This document shows positions 1 to 8,474 of a stretch of DNA of 24,150 bases, piece by piece. The notes beneath the pieces were generated by a model that searched no databases, was not told where the DNA came from, and worked only from the letters and a program-made list of their open reading frames with translations. Source of the DNA: JABIAL01 sp964645825 (GTDB lineage Bacteria; Patescibacteriota; Patescibacteriia; UBA1558; GWA2-36-10); the NCBI GenBank assembly GCA_964645825.1, contig CAZXZY010000010.1, forward strand, positions 1-24,150, written 5' to 3'. The translations under genes were made by a program, and so were the position numbers. Every line of letters begins with the position of its first letter. The first letter of the stretch is position 1.

Positions 1-1
1 A

Positions 2-778
2 TTATTTTTAGGGCCAACCGGTGTTGGTAAAACTGAACTTGCCAAAACTGTAGCCGAAAAATATTTTGGTGCTGAAGACACTATGATTCGTTTGGACATG
101 TCAGAGTATCAAAACAAAAGCAGCCTTGACCGTTTGATTGGCTCAGTAGCTTCTGGACAACCAGGATTATTGACGGAAGCTGTTCGTCATCAGCCATTTG
201 CTTTATTACTTTTGGATGAAATTGAAAAGGCACATCCAGATATTTTGAATGTTTTCTTGCAAGTAATGGAGGATGGTCGCTTAACTGATGCTTTTGGCAA
301 AAGAGTAGATTTTACCAATTTGATTATTGTAGCTACTTCAAATGCTGGCACTGCTTATATTCAAAAACAAATTAGCGAAAATCATTCTATTGATGAATTT
401 AAAGATGATTTGATCAAAAATAAACTTGGCGATGTTTTTCGTCCAGAATTTTTAAATCGTTTTGACGGCACGGTTGTTTTCAGACCTTTGACTGAAACAG
501 AAATATTCCAGATAGCTGGTCTGATGCTCAAGAAAGTGCAAAAACGTCTCAAAACAAAAGGTATTTTCTTTACTGCTACTGATGAAGCACAAGCAGAGCT
601 GGCCAAGATGGGATTTGATCCAGTGTTTGGTGCTCGTCCTTTACGTCGAGTGATTCAAGAGCAGGTAGATAATTCTTTGGCTAAATTTTTACTCAAAGGT
701 AAGATTGGTCGACGTGATATGGTAATTTATGATAAAGGAGGAGAAATCAGAATAGAAAAAGCTAAGAAATACACATAA
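2..778 (+). CDS. Clp-family AAA+ ATPase, C-terminal part (5' truncated by window edge)
   Basis: This is the second AAA+ module of a Clp/Hsp100 protein unfoldase (ClpA/ClpB/ClpC group), which unfolds or disaggregates proteins using ATP. The frame is open from base 2. Visible motifs are Walker A GPTGVGKTE (about bases 11-37), Walker B LLLLDEIEKAHPD, the sensor-1 region VATSNAG, the arginine-finger region FRPEFLNRFD and the sensor-2 region GARPLRRVIQ. These are followed by the short C-terminal beta-rich domain found in Clp ATPases. It ends with TAA. The N-terminal domain, the first AAA+ module and any middle domain lie upstream of the window, so ClpB (disaggregase) and ClpC (protease partner) cannot be told apart. 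No ClpP-binding loop was recognised. No clear terminator follows; the next promoter starts 7 bases downstream. Confidence 0.9.
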   Translation, partial: LFLGPTGVGKTELAKTVAEKYFGAEDTMIRLDMSEYQNKSSLDRLIGSVASGQPGLLTEAVRHQPFALLLLDEIEKAHPDILNVFLQVMEDGRLTDAFGKRVDFTNLIIVATSNAGTAYIQKQISENHSIDEFKDDLIKNKLGDVFRPEFLNRFDGTVVFRPLTETEIFQIAGLMLKKVQKRLKTKGIFFTATDEAQAELAKMGFDPVFGARPLRRVIQEQVDNSLAKFLLKGKIGRRDMVIYDKGGEIRIEKAKKYT

Positions 779-784
779 ATAGTC

Positions 785-813
785 TTGACCATTTTATTTT
801 GAGGTGGTATAAA
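785..813 (+). promoter_or_regulatory. sigma-70-type promoter for the lipoprotein gene at 912
   Basis: A -35 box TTGACC (785-790) and a -10 box TATAAA (808-813) are separated by exactly 17 bases, and TGG just before the -10 box gives it an extended character. The predicted transcript starts near 820, leaving an untranslated leader of about 90 bases. The leader contains a small hairpin at 841-857 (6-bp stem CTTTGA/TCAAAG, 5-base loop). The match to consensus is strong, but the call is by eye. Confidence 0.65.
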
Positions 814-911
814 CATTAGATTAGTACCTTGATATATATGCTTTGAGTTTTTCAAAGTAACGTTTATAGCCTTTTGTCCAGTTATATTAATTTACACAGA
901 AAGGTTTTATT

Positions 912-1490
912 ATGAAACGATTGAAGTTATTCATCGCAACCCTATTGTTACTGATGATTGCAGTAGTAATAGGCTGTGAGAATGTGGTTGCTCGTGAAGG
1001 CCCAACTTCGGAAGACGCGAGTTTTACACAAGTGATGGCGAATGACATTAACACTCAGGATTCATACGCAGGCCCTCTACTGGTGATAGATGTGGCAAAT
1101 GATGTCCAGAGTGATTATATCCGTATCGCCAGCGACATGATGATGGTCGAGTTGAACGATCTGATAGCAAAAGAAAGTCGTTTCAGCGCAAGCGGCGCAA
1201 AGAGTACCGAATGTATAGAAACGCAACTGGTCGATTCAAACTCAAATGGAACCCATGACACCAAAACACAGATGAACGACGTGAGTGCCGAATTGTGGGT
1301 GATGATCATCCCAAATCAAGGTGCAATGATTTTGAATGACGCTCCCGTACGTGACTGGGTGGCGACAAGCAATGAATCATACTACCTGACAAATTGTGTT
1401 CTCTCCGAACGACAACTTTTACTCGAATCTTACATCAGCATCGCTGTGATGAATGTTCGTGCCGCCTGTGAAATCAACAAAGGCTGTTGA
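912..1490 (+). CDS. putative lipoprotein of unknown function, atypical base composition
   Basis: I do not recognise the family of this 192-residue protein. The N-terminus is a lipoprotein signal peptide: MKRLK, a hydrophobic stretch (about 6-20) and lipobox VIGC with the lipidated Cys at 22, so the protein should be membrane-anchored outside the cytoplasm. Further Cys residues, including one at the very C-terminus, could form disulfides. The segment DSNSNGTHD has the spacing of a DxNxNGxxD calcium-binding loop, though this is only a resemblance. The start is supported by AAGG 8 bases upstream. Base use differs from the neighbours: 1141-1200 is 29/60 G+C, against 17/60 for 2461-2520 in glyS. 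It also ends in TGA, unlike the core genes. With its own promoter and terminator it looks like an acquired, independently expressed unit. Confidence 0.75.
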   Translation: MKRLKLFIATLLLLMIAVVIGCENVVAREGPTSEDASFTQVMANDINTQDSYAGPLLVIDVANDVQSDYIRIASDMMMVELNDLIAKESRFSASGAKSTECIETQLVDSNSNGTHDTKTQMNDVSAELWVMIIPNQGAMILNDAPVRDWVATSNESYYLTNCVLSERQLLLESYISIAVMNVRAACEINKGC

Positions 1491-1540
1491 CTAACGGCAT
1501 GATCTCGGTCATGCCAAACTCAAATCATGCTTGAAAGCGT

Positions 1541-1578
1541 AACCCCGTATCTTTTTTAAGAAGCGGGGTTTTTGTTTT
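1541..1578 (+). terminator. intrinsic terminator after the lipoprotein gene
   Basis: Stem AACCCCG (1541-1547) pairs with CGGGGTT (1564-1570). The inner CTT/AAG bases can extend the pairing. The stem is followed by TTTTTGTTTT. It lies about 50 bases after the TGA stop and before the glyS promoter. Confidence 0.85.
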
Positions 1579-1606
1579 AGTTAATTTATTAATCATTAGT
1601 ACAACA

Positions 1607-1635
1607 TTGCTAAAAATAGCGATATTAGTTATAAT
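1607..1635 (+). promoter_or_regulatory. sigma-70-type promoter for the glyS cluster
   Basis: The -10 box TATAAT (1630-1635) is a perfect consensus. The -35 candidate TTGCTA (1607-1612) lies 17 bases upstream. Transcription would start near 1642, about 20-30 bases before the glyS start. It sits directly after a terminator, as expected for the head of a new transcription unit. Confidence 0.65.
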
Positions 1636-1668
1636 TTCAGTACTTATTATTAGATTTTAGTGCTTTTT

Positions 1669-3057
1669 ATGATGGAAAATGAACGTAAGTTTGATAAAGT
1701 GGTGAAACTAGCCAAAGCTCGTGGTTTTGTCTTTCCTTCCTCAGATATTTATGGTGGATTAAGCTCTATTTATGATTACGGTCCTTTGGGCGTAGAGCTT
1801 AAAAATAATATTAAAAAAGCTTGGTCAGATTTCATGCTAGCTCGTCGTGATGTGGTTGGTTTGGATTCTGGTATTTTGATGCATCCCAAAATTTGGGAAG
1901 CTTCTGGACATATCCAAGGTTTTAATGATCCTTTAGTTGACTGTAAAAAATGTAAAACTCGTTTTCGAGCTGATCATTTACTAGAAGATTTAGGGATTGA
2001 GCCAGATTTTAGAGAAGGATCAAAGACTGATTTGAAAGACGTAAAGTGTCCGGAGTGTGGCGGAGAGCTGACAGATATTCGTCAGTTCAATTTAATGTTT
2101 AAGACTTTTATTGGGCCTTTAGAAGAAGAAGCAAATCAAATTTATCTGCGTCCAGAAACAGCGCAAGGTATTTATGTTAATTTTTTGAATGTCAAAGAAA
2201 GCATGCGCTTGAAAATGCCTTTTGGTATTGCTCAAATTGGTAAAGCTTTTAGAAACGAAATTACTCCGGGTAACTTTATTTTCCGGATGCGTGAATTTGA
2301 ACAAATGGAAATGCAATACTTTGTTCATGAAGATCAAGCTGAAGATATATTTTCCAATTGGCAAGAATTAAGAAAATCTTGGTATGAATCTTTGGGTATG
2401 GATAGTAAAAATCTTAAGTTTAGAGAACACGCCAAAGATGAATTAGCTCATTATGCCAAAGCGGCTATTGATATAGAATATAATTTTGCTTTCTCAGGAG
2501 AAAATAATTTTAAAGAGTTAGAAGGTGTTCATCATCGAGGAATTTGGGATCTTTCTCGTCACCAAGAATTTTCCGGACAAAAAATGACCGTCAAAGATGA
2601 TGATAACAATGATTATATTCCGACAGTGATCGAAACTTCTATCGGTGCTGATAGAGCCTTTTTGGCTTTCTTGATGGATGCTTATACTGAAATTGAAGGT
2701 GGTCGTAGCACAACTACAGATAGCAACAAAGAAAAAGAAGTTGTTTTAAAACTGCATCATAGATTAGCACCGATTAAGATAGCCATTTTACCTTTATCCA
2801 AAAAAGAGCCCTTAGCAAATTTGGCTAAAGAAATTTATGATAACTTAGTCAAAAATTATCGCATTCAATATGACGAAACTGGTTCAGTTGGTAAGCGCTA
2901 TCGTCGTCAAGATGAAATAGGTACACCTTACTGTCTGACTGTTGATTTTGAAAGTTTAGAAGATAATCAAGTAACTGTTCGTGATCGCGACACCATGGAG
3001 CAAGAGCGCATAGCTATCGCTGATTTACCAAATTATTTTAAAGAAAAATTAAACTAA
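1669..3057 (+). CDS. glyS: glycyl-tRNA synthetase, single-chain alpha2 (archaeal/Gram-positive) type
   Basis: This class II aminoacyl-tRNA synthetase charges tRNA-Gly with glycine in the cytoplasm. It belongs to the homodimeric alpha2 family, not the alpha2beta2 GlyQ/GlyS type. Counting from a possible GTG start at 1660, the sequence shows the N-terminal FVFPSSDIYGGLSSIYDYGPLG signature, four zinc-type cysteines (95, 98, 130, 133), the RPETAQG segment, motif 2 FRNE...FRMREFEQME (198-216), motif 3 ETSIGADRAF and a C-terminal anticodon-binding domain (about 365-465). The length of about 462 residues is usual. The start is uncertain: the frame is open from GTG 1660, but the ATGs at 1669 or 1672 fit the family N-terminus better. 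No Shine-Dalgarno sequence is visible. The M16 peptidase gene begins at the base after the stop codon. Confidence 0.95.
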   Translation: MMENERKFDKVVKLAKARGFVFPSSDIYGGLSSIYDYGPLGVELKNNIKKAWSDFMLARRDVVGLDSGILMHPKIWEASGHIQGFNDPLVDCKKCKTRFRADHLLEDLGIEPDFREGSKTDLKDVKCPECGGELTDIRQFNLMFKTFIGPLEEEANQIYLRPETAQGIYVNFLNVKESMRLKMPFGIAQIGKAFRNEITPGNFIFRMREFEQMEMQYFVHEDQAEDIFSNWQELRKSWYESLGMDSKNLKFREHAKDELAHYAKAAIDIEYNFAFSGENNFKELEGVHHRGIWDLSRHQEFSGQKMTVKDDDNNDYIPTVIETSIGADRAFLAFLMDAYTEIEGGRSTTTDSNKEKEVVLKLHHRLAPIKIAILPLSKKEPLANLAKEIYDNLVKNYRIQYDETGSVGKRYRRQDEIGTPYCLTVDFESLEDNQVTVRDRDTMEQERIAIADLPNYFKEKLN

Positions 3058-4329
3058 ATGCATAAACGAATTGTAAGAAAAGACGGTAGTGTCATAATTT
3101 TACTACCACAAAAAGAAACAAAAGCCATTACTTTTGAAGTTTTATATAAAGTAGGAAGCCGTCAGGAAAATGACAAAAATAATGGTGCTTCTCATTTTGT
3201 TGAGCATTTAATGTTCAAAGGCACTGATAAACGTCCAGATACTGCTACAATTTCTCGTGAATTAGATGGTATTGGTGCCGAATACAATGCTTTTACCGGT
3301 AAAGATCATACGGGGTATTATATAAAAGCAGATAGTAGTCATTTTCCGTTGGCTGTTGAAATGCTTTCTGATATGCTGCACAATTCTAAGTTTGATAAAG
3401 CTGAAGTTGATCGTGAACGAGGAGTGATCATCGAAGAGATAAATATGTATGAAGATAATCCATTGATGTATATCGAAGATGTTTTTGAAAATTTATTATA
3501 TCAAGGCACAAATTTAGGCAGGCTTATAGCTGGTCCACGCGAAAATATTCGTAATATAACAAGAAATAGTTTATATAATTATTATCAAAAATATTATTAC
3601 GCTGGAAATTCTGTGATCGCTGTAGCTGGAAACTTCAAAGAAGCACAAGTTTTAAAATTGATAGGTAAGTTTTTTCCTGTTATCAAGAAAAAAGCTAGGG
3701 TCAAAAATAGTCAAACTAAAATGACCAAACAAGTTGCGCCGCGAGTGACTATTTTGTCTCGTAATGACTTAGAGCAAGTCCAATTAACTTTGGGTTTTCG
3801 TAGTGTAGCCAAAAATGATCCCAAATTTTTAGTTAGCCAGGTATTGTCCAATATTTTGGGTGGCAATATGAGTTCAAGATTATTTTTACAAATTAGAGAA
3901 AGACGCGGACTCTGTTATTTTATCAGAGCATCAGCAACTGGTTATGAAGATATTTCTAGCTTCGCAATTTCTGCTGGTTTAAACAAAGAAAAAATTTACG
4001 AAGCTTTGCAAGCAATCAAAGATGAATTAAACAAAGTAAAAGATGATGGTATCACGGCTGCAGAATTAAAACATGCCAAAGATAATATGCGCGGCCGATT
4101 AATTTTACGCTTGGAAGATATTAACACGCATCTAAATTTTATTTCTGGACAAGAGTTATTAGGTAAGAAAATCAAAGATTTAGAGCAAGTGCTAAAAGAT
4201 TTAGATAAGATTACTTTAAAGCAAATAAATGATTTAGCTAAACAAATCATTTCTTGGCCGGAAAGTAACTTGGCCATCATTGGTCCATTCAGTAATAAAA
4301 ATAAATTTTTACAAATTCTAAAAAAATAA
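3058..4329 (+). CDS. M16 family zinc metallopeptidase (pitrilysin / processing-peptidase-like)
   Basis: This is a predicted zinc-dependent peptidase of 423 residues. The inverted zinc motif HFVEH is at 46-50, and the third ligand, the second Glu of the EE pair at 126-127, lies at the HxxEH-x76-E spacing typical of the family. The second half (about 180-420) is the inactive M16 C-terminal domain, including the Arg-Gly-Leu-Cys-Tyr segment (RRGLCY) common in this group. The length matches the single-chain bacterial peptidases related to the mitochondrial processing peptidase. No signal peptide is visible, so it is probably cytoplasmic. The ATG directly abuts the glyS TAA, which implies cotranscription and perhaps translational coupling. 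The natural substrate cannot be deduced from the sequence. Confidence 0.93.
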   Translation: MHKRIVRKDGSVIILLPQKETKAITFEVLYKVGSRQENDKNNGASHFVEHLMFKGTDKRPDTATISRELDGIGAEYNAFTGKDHTGYYIKADSSHFPLAVEMLSDMLHNSKFDKAEVDRERGVIIEEINMYEDNPLMYIEDVFENLLYQGTNLGRLIAGPRENIRNITRNSLYNYYQKYYYAGNSVIAVAGNFKEAQVLKLIGKFFPVIKKKARVKNSQTKMTKQVAPRVTILSRNDLEQVQLTLGFRSVAKNDPKFLVSQVLSNILGGNMSSRLFLQIRERRGLCYFIRASATGYEDISSFAISAGLNKEKIYEALQAIKDELNKVKDDGITAAELKHAKDNMRGRLILRLEDINTHLNFISGQELLGKKIKDLEQVLKDLDKITLKQINDLAKQIISWPESNLAIIGPFSNKNKFLQILKK

Positions 4330-4339
4330 ACAATAGATT

Positions 4340-5389
4340 ATGTCTCATTTTAACAATGTATCAATCTCTACAGGTACTATTATTAGACTGATTGTCATCT
4401 TATTGGTCTTGGGATTTTTATTCCTAATCAAAGATGTATTGGCACTATTATTTGTGGCCATCATTTTATCAGCTGCTTTTGATCCAATGGTAGATTGGTT
4501 GCAAGCCAGAAAATTTCCTCGTGCTTTGAGCATCTTAGGAGTTTATGTTTTATTCTTATCTTTAGTAGCGGGCACTATATTTCTGATTTCTGGTCCAGTT
4601 GTTGAGCAGATCAAAGAAATCTCTCGTGATGCTAATACTGCTCAGTTTTATCAAAAGATAGAGGAAGGATTTAATAGCCTGAAGCAATTAAGTTTTGCCG
4701 CCGAAGAAGGACAGCAAGCCACCGGCTTAGCTTTCATTACAAATGGCTTATCCAAGGCCACTAATGGTATTTTTAGTTTCGTTGTTTCTTTATTTGGTGG
4801 TGTTATTTCTTTCTTTATTATTTTAGTCATTACCTTTTATCTGGTAGTTGAAGAAGAGGGCATGAAGCGATTTATTCGCAGCATGACGCCATTGAAGCAT
4901 CAGCCGTATGTGACACAGTTAATCAACAAAATCCAACATCGTATGGGCTATTGGTTACGTGGTCAGTTGATATTATCACTCATTGTCTTTACCTTAGTTT
5001 ATATTGGCTTGAGTATTATAGGTATTAAATACGCATTGATCTTGGCACTTGTTGCTGGTTTGTTTGAAATCATTCCTTATTTAGGGCCTCTAATGTCCGC
5101 CGTGCCAGCTACATTTTTTGCTTTTGCTCAAAGTCCTTGGCACGCCTTGGCAGTAGTTTGTTTATATTTCGCTATTCAGCAAGCAGAAAATCATCTGATT
5201 GTACCAAAGGTTATGGGCAAGAGCGTAGGTCTTAATCCGATTATTGTTATTTTAAGTATCTTAATTGGCGCTCGCGTTGGTGGAGTAATCGGTGCGGTTT
5301 TAGCTGTGCCAGTAGCTACCGCTTTGGCTGTATACCTTGAAGAGTTATTAGGACAAAAGGCTAAACAAGAGACTAAACTAGCCAAATAA
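4340..5389 (+). CDS. AI-2E / PerM family membrane transporter
   Basis: This polytopic inner-membrane protein of 349 residues belongs to the AI-2 exporter (PerM/YdiK/TqsA) family. Hydrophobic segments fall at about 12-35, 60-85, 145-170, 208-262 and 298-340. A long soluble stretch (about 88-140) follows the second hydrophobic segment, as is usual. The family signatures GLFEIIPYLGPLMSAVPA and the C-terminal ENHLIVPKVMGKSVGLNPIIV segment are clear. Family members export small molecules or act as ion antiporters, and the substrate here is unknown. The gene starts 10 bases after the M16 gene, and its TAA stop overlaps the rsmI ATG by one base (TAATG), so the two are probably translationally coupled. 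Confidence 0.93.
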   Translation: MSHFNNVSISTGTIIRLIVILLVLGFLFLIKDVLALLFVAIILSAAFDPMVDWLQARKFPRALSILGVYVLFLSLVAGTIFLISGPVVEQIKEISRDANTAQFYQKIEEGFNSLKQLSFAAEEGQQATGLAFITNGLSKATNGIFSFVVSLFGGVISFFIILVITFYLVVEEEGMKRFIRSMTPLKHQPYVTQLINKIQHRMGYWLRGQLILSLIVFTLVYIGLSIIGIKYALILALVAGLFEIIPYLGPLMSAVPATFFAFAQSPWHALAVVCLYFAIQQAENHLIVPKVMGKSVGLNPIIVILSILIGARVGGVIGAVLAVPVATALAVYLEELLGQKAKQETKLAK

Positions 5390-6063
5390 TGCCTACTCTT
5401 TATTTTATTGCCACTCCGATAGGAAATTTAGAAGACATCACAATTCGAGCCAAAAGAATTTTGGCTGAAGTTGATGCTGTTTTGGCTGAAGACAAGAGAG
5501 TCAGTAGAAAATTACTTGATCATCTTGAGATTAAAACTCCATTGGCCGTTTGGCATCAACACAGCAAAGGAACAGATTGGAATAAAATAAAAAAGTTATT
5601 AAGTGAAGATAAAGATTTAGCTTTAATAACTGATGCCGGCACCCCAGGCTTATCTGATCCGGGCGGGCAATTGATCGCTAAGGTTTTGGAAGAATTTCCT
5701 GAGACAGAGATTGTTCCGATTCCTGGACCTTCTAGTTTGGCTGCTATTATTTCAGTAGCTGGTATCGCTTTGGATAAATTTTTATTTCTAGGCTTCTTAC
5801 CACATAAAAAAGGCCGCCAAACTTTAGTGGCAGAAATTAAAGATTCTAAAATTCCAGTTATATTTTTGGAATCAGTTCATCGCATTGAAAAAGCCTTAGA
5901 TCAGCTAGGAGATTGTCCAAAACAGCTGATAGTTGGTCGTGAATTGACCAAGCAATTTGAAACTATTTATCGTGGAACGGCTCAAGAGATTTTAGCAATT
6001 TTGAATAGTGACAAGACAAAAGTTAAAGGGGAATTTATCGTGATTGTAAATAAGAAAAAATAA
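5389..6063 (+). CDS. rsmI: 16S rRNA (cytidine-1402-2'-O)-methyltransferase RsmI
   Basis: RsmI uses S-adenosylmethionine to 2'-O-methylate C1402 in the 16S rRNA decoding centre. The 224 residues match the tetrapyrrole-methylase fold: N-terminal LYFIATPIGNLEDIT, the AEDKR segment (AEDTR in E. coli), TDAGTPGLSDPG and PIPGPSSLAAI, followed by GFLPHKKG. The protein is shorter than the roughly 286-residue E. coli enzyme because it stops soon after the methylase domain. Most of the E. coli C-terminal extension is missing, which is common in small genomes. The ATG overlaps the upstream stop by one base. It sits in a housekeeping run with other translation genes (glyS, metG). Confidence 0.93.
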   Translation: MPTLYFIATPIGNLEDITIRAKRILAEVDAVLAEDKRVSRKLLDHLEIKTPLAVWHQHSKGTDWNKIKKLLSEDKDLALITDAGTPGLSDPGGQLIAKVLEEFPETEIVPIPGPSSLAAIISVAGIALDKFLFLGFLPHKKGRQTLVAEIKDSKIPVIFLESVHRIEKALDQLGDCPKQLIVGRELTKQFETIYRGTAQEILAILNSDKTKVKGEFIVIVNKKK

Positions 6064-6066
6064 TCT

Positions 6067-6714
6067 ATGAGTAATTTTGAACAACAAGAAAGTAATGCTG
6101 AAGCTCAAGTAGAAAAAGATGAGATAGATATTAATCAATTACTAGAAGAGCATGGATTAAAATTAGCTAATGATCCAAGGCCAAAAGTTGTGTCAATGGA
6201 TAATTCATCGCCAGAGTTTTCTCGCCAGGAAACACTTCGTGATGCTTTAAATTCTCTGGCTAACATTTATGAAAGAGCGCAAACAGATAATTCTGGACGC
6301 TTGCGTAACCATGGCGAGGGCGCTATTAATCCGACTATATTTCAAGAATTAGAACACCATGTAGCTGGTAAAAAAATTGTTTATATAAATAATCCTGATC
6401 AGGCGGCCCTAGTTGAATTGCGACAAAAAACAGGTGAGGCGGCTATATTTATGTGGTCAGAGCAAACTTTAGTAGAACTAGCAGAACAAATTGACACTTT
6501 AATTCATTTGGAGGAGACAAGAGTTCGCGAAGAACAAGGTTTAAAAGATACAGAAATACCAACTTGGGAGTTCAGAGGTCAATCATCTTTTATTGATTCT
6601 TTTGGTCAAGAACGAGTAATTTTAGAAGGTCGTAATGATCCATCGTTAAAAGGCATTGTTGAGCTTAAATTTTCTGATGAAAAAGATAAAACGCCTGAAT
6701 ATTTGTCTGAATAA
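6067..6714 (+). CDS. hypothetical acidic protein, 215 residues
   Basis: I do not recognise this protein. Residues 1-25 are rich in Glu and Gln and look disordered. They are followed by a short EIDINQLLEEHGLKL helix-like segment and mixed helical and strand-like sequence to the end. No signal peptide, membrane segment, cysteine cluster or nucleotide-binding motif is visible. The protein is strongly acidic, so it is probably cytoplasmic. It starts 3 bases after rsmI and ends 3 bases before metG, so it is surely cotranscribed with them. Base use matches its neighbours, arguing for a native, lineage-specific gene. Proteins in the same region between rsmI and metG in related genomes would be the best guide to its role. 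Confidence 0.8.
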   Translation: MSNFEQQESNAEAQVEKDEIDINQLLEEHGLKLANDPRPKVVSMDNSSPEFSRQETLRDALNSLANIYERAQTDNSGRLRNHGEGAINPTIFQELEHHVAGKKIVYINNPDQAALVELRQKTGEAAIFMWSEQTLVELAEQIDTLIHLEETRVREEQGLKDTEIPTWEFRGQSSFIDSFGQERVILEGRNDPSLKGIVELKFSDEKDKTPEYLSE

Positions 6715-6717
6715 TTT

Positions 6718-8345
6718 ATGACTGAAAAGAAAAAATATTATATTACAACTCCAATATATTATGTAAATGATCAGCCACACATTGGTCATGCTTATACTAC
6801 CATTGTTGCTGATGTGTTAGCTCGTTTTTATAGACAAAAAGGAGATGATGTTTATTTTTTGACTGGCACCGATGAACATGGAGCTAAGATCGCAGAATCA
6901 GCCGTCAAAGCTGGTGTTGATCCGCAGATTTTTACTGACCAAGTCAGTCAGCAATTTCAAGATGCTTGGGCAAAACTAGAAATTGAACATGATCAATTTA
7001 TTCGCACTACTGATGACAAGCANNNNNNNNNNNNNNNNNNNNNNNNNNNNNNNNNNNNNNNNNNNNNNNNNNNNNNNNNNNNNNNNNNNNNNNNNNNNNN
7101 NNNNNNNNNNNNNNNNNNNNNNGGGCAAAACTAGAAATTGAACATGATCAATTTATTCGCACTACTGATGACAAGCACAAACAAATTGTTACTGAAATTT
7201 TAAATAAATTAAAAATTGCCAAAACACCTCAAGGCAACGATGTTGTATACGAGGCGGACTACAAAGGCTTATATTGTGTTGGTTGTGAAAAATTTATTAC
7301 TGAAAATGAATTAGATAATGGTTTGTGTCCAGATCACAATAAAGCACCCGAGCAAGTGACAGAGAAAAATTGGTTTTTTAAACTGCAAGATTTTCTACCA
7401 ACTATTATTGAAAAAATAAAAAGTGGAGAGTTGGTTATTTATCCTGAGTCTCGAAAGAATGAAGTACTAGGCTTAATGGAAAAACAGGATTTACCAGATT
7501 TTTCTATTTCTCGTTCAGCTAAAGCTGTTTCTTGGGGGATTGATTTACCTTGGGATGAGAATCAAAAAGCTTATGTTTGGGTAGATGCTTTATCAAATTA
7601 CATTACTGCTTTAGATTATCCGGATGGTGCAGCATTTAAAAAATATTGGCCAGCTGATAACCAGGTGATGGCTCTGGATATTTTGAAGTTCCACGCTGTT
7701 TATTGGCCAGCTATATTGCTAGCTCTAGGTGTCGAATTGCCAAAGCAATTAAACATCCATGGCTTTTTTACTATCGATGGCAAAAAAATGTCCAAGACTT
7801 TAGGCAATGTCATTCATCCAGATGAATTAGTTGATAAATATGGTGCTGAAGTTACTAAATATTTAATTCTTTCTCAATTTTCTTTTGGTTCAGAATCAGA
7901 TATCAAAGTAGAGGAGTTCGCCGTTAAGTATAATGCTGATTTAGTAAATGGTTTGGGTAATCTAGTAAATCGAGTTACTAAAATGACGGAAGATTATTTA
8001 GATGGTAAGGCTACTGTAAAATCCTCAGATAATAAATTAGCAGAAGTAGTTAATAAAAACTTAGAACATCTAAAATTTAGAGAAGCTTTATTAGAAATTT
8101 GGAGAGTCATTCAAAGTTCAAACGCTTTAGTTGACGAAACAAAGCCTTGGGCCTTGGCTAAATCAGAAAATGAAAAAGATAAAGAGCTATTAAAAGGTAC
8201 TTTAATAAAATTAAACCAAGATTTATATAGTGTAGCATTAGCCTTACAAGCTTTTATGCCAAAAAAATCTCAGCAGATTTTAGATATTTTGACAGCTGAT
8301 AAAATTCAAAAACCAAACACACCATTATTTGAAAGATTAAATTAA
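6718..8345 (+). CDS. metG: methionyl-tRNA synthetase, interrupted by a false assembly gap
   Basis: This class I synthetase charges tRNA-Met. The N-terminal part (6718-7022) contains HIGH at residues 21-24 and FLTGTDEHG. A run of 100 Ns then spans 7023-7122, after which the last 55 bases before the gap are repeated exactly (7123-7177). Removing 155 bases (7023-7177) joins both parts in one frame of 490 residues. In that joined protein the zinc knuckle is CVGC (135-138) with CPDH (152-155), followed by VTEKNWFF, the KMSKS loop as KMSKT (305-309) and a helical anticodon-binding domain. The length suits a short MetRS without the C-terminal dimerisation/tRNA-binding domain. It ends in TAA, followed 2 bases later by a tiny lipoprotein gene. 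As deposited, the frame breaks at the gap. Confidence 0.95.
7023..7122. other. assembly gap of 100 Ns
   Basis: Exactly 100 Ns lie between two identical 55-base flanks (6968-7022 and 7123-7177). The round number marks a scaffolding placeholder, not a measured length. Confidence 0.99.
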
Positions 8346-8347
8346 AT

Positions 8348-8470
8348 ATGAAATTTTCAAAAACAATAATTTTCGTTTTATGCTTGTTATTAACAACTAT
8401 GACTATTAGCGGTTGTAGTATCAAGCGCATTGAGGACACTAAGTCATTCGATGATGTATTATTAAATTAA
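8348..8470 (+). CDS. small lipoprotein, 40 residues
   Basis: This short frame starts with ATG 2 bases after metG and stops 4 bases before the cvpA-like gene, filling the space between them exactly. The translation begins MKFSKTIIFVLCLLLTTMT and continues with a lipobox ISGC. The lipidated Cys is residue 23, leaving a mature peptide of only 18 residues (CSIKRIEDTKSFDDVLLN). This is a textbook type II signal peptide with basic N-terminus, hydrophobic core and lipobox. Its function is unknown. It might be a small envelope lipoprotein, or a remnant of a longer one. The tight packing and good signal peptide favour a real gene, though length alone would not prove it. Confidence 0.65.
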   Translation: MKFSKTIIFVLCLLLTTMTISGCSIKRIEDTKSFDDVLLN

Positions 8471-8474
8471 AAAT

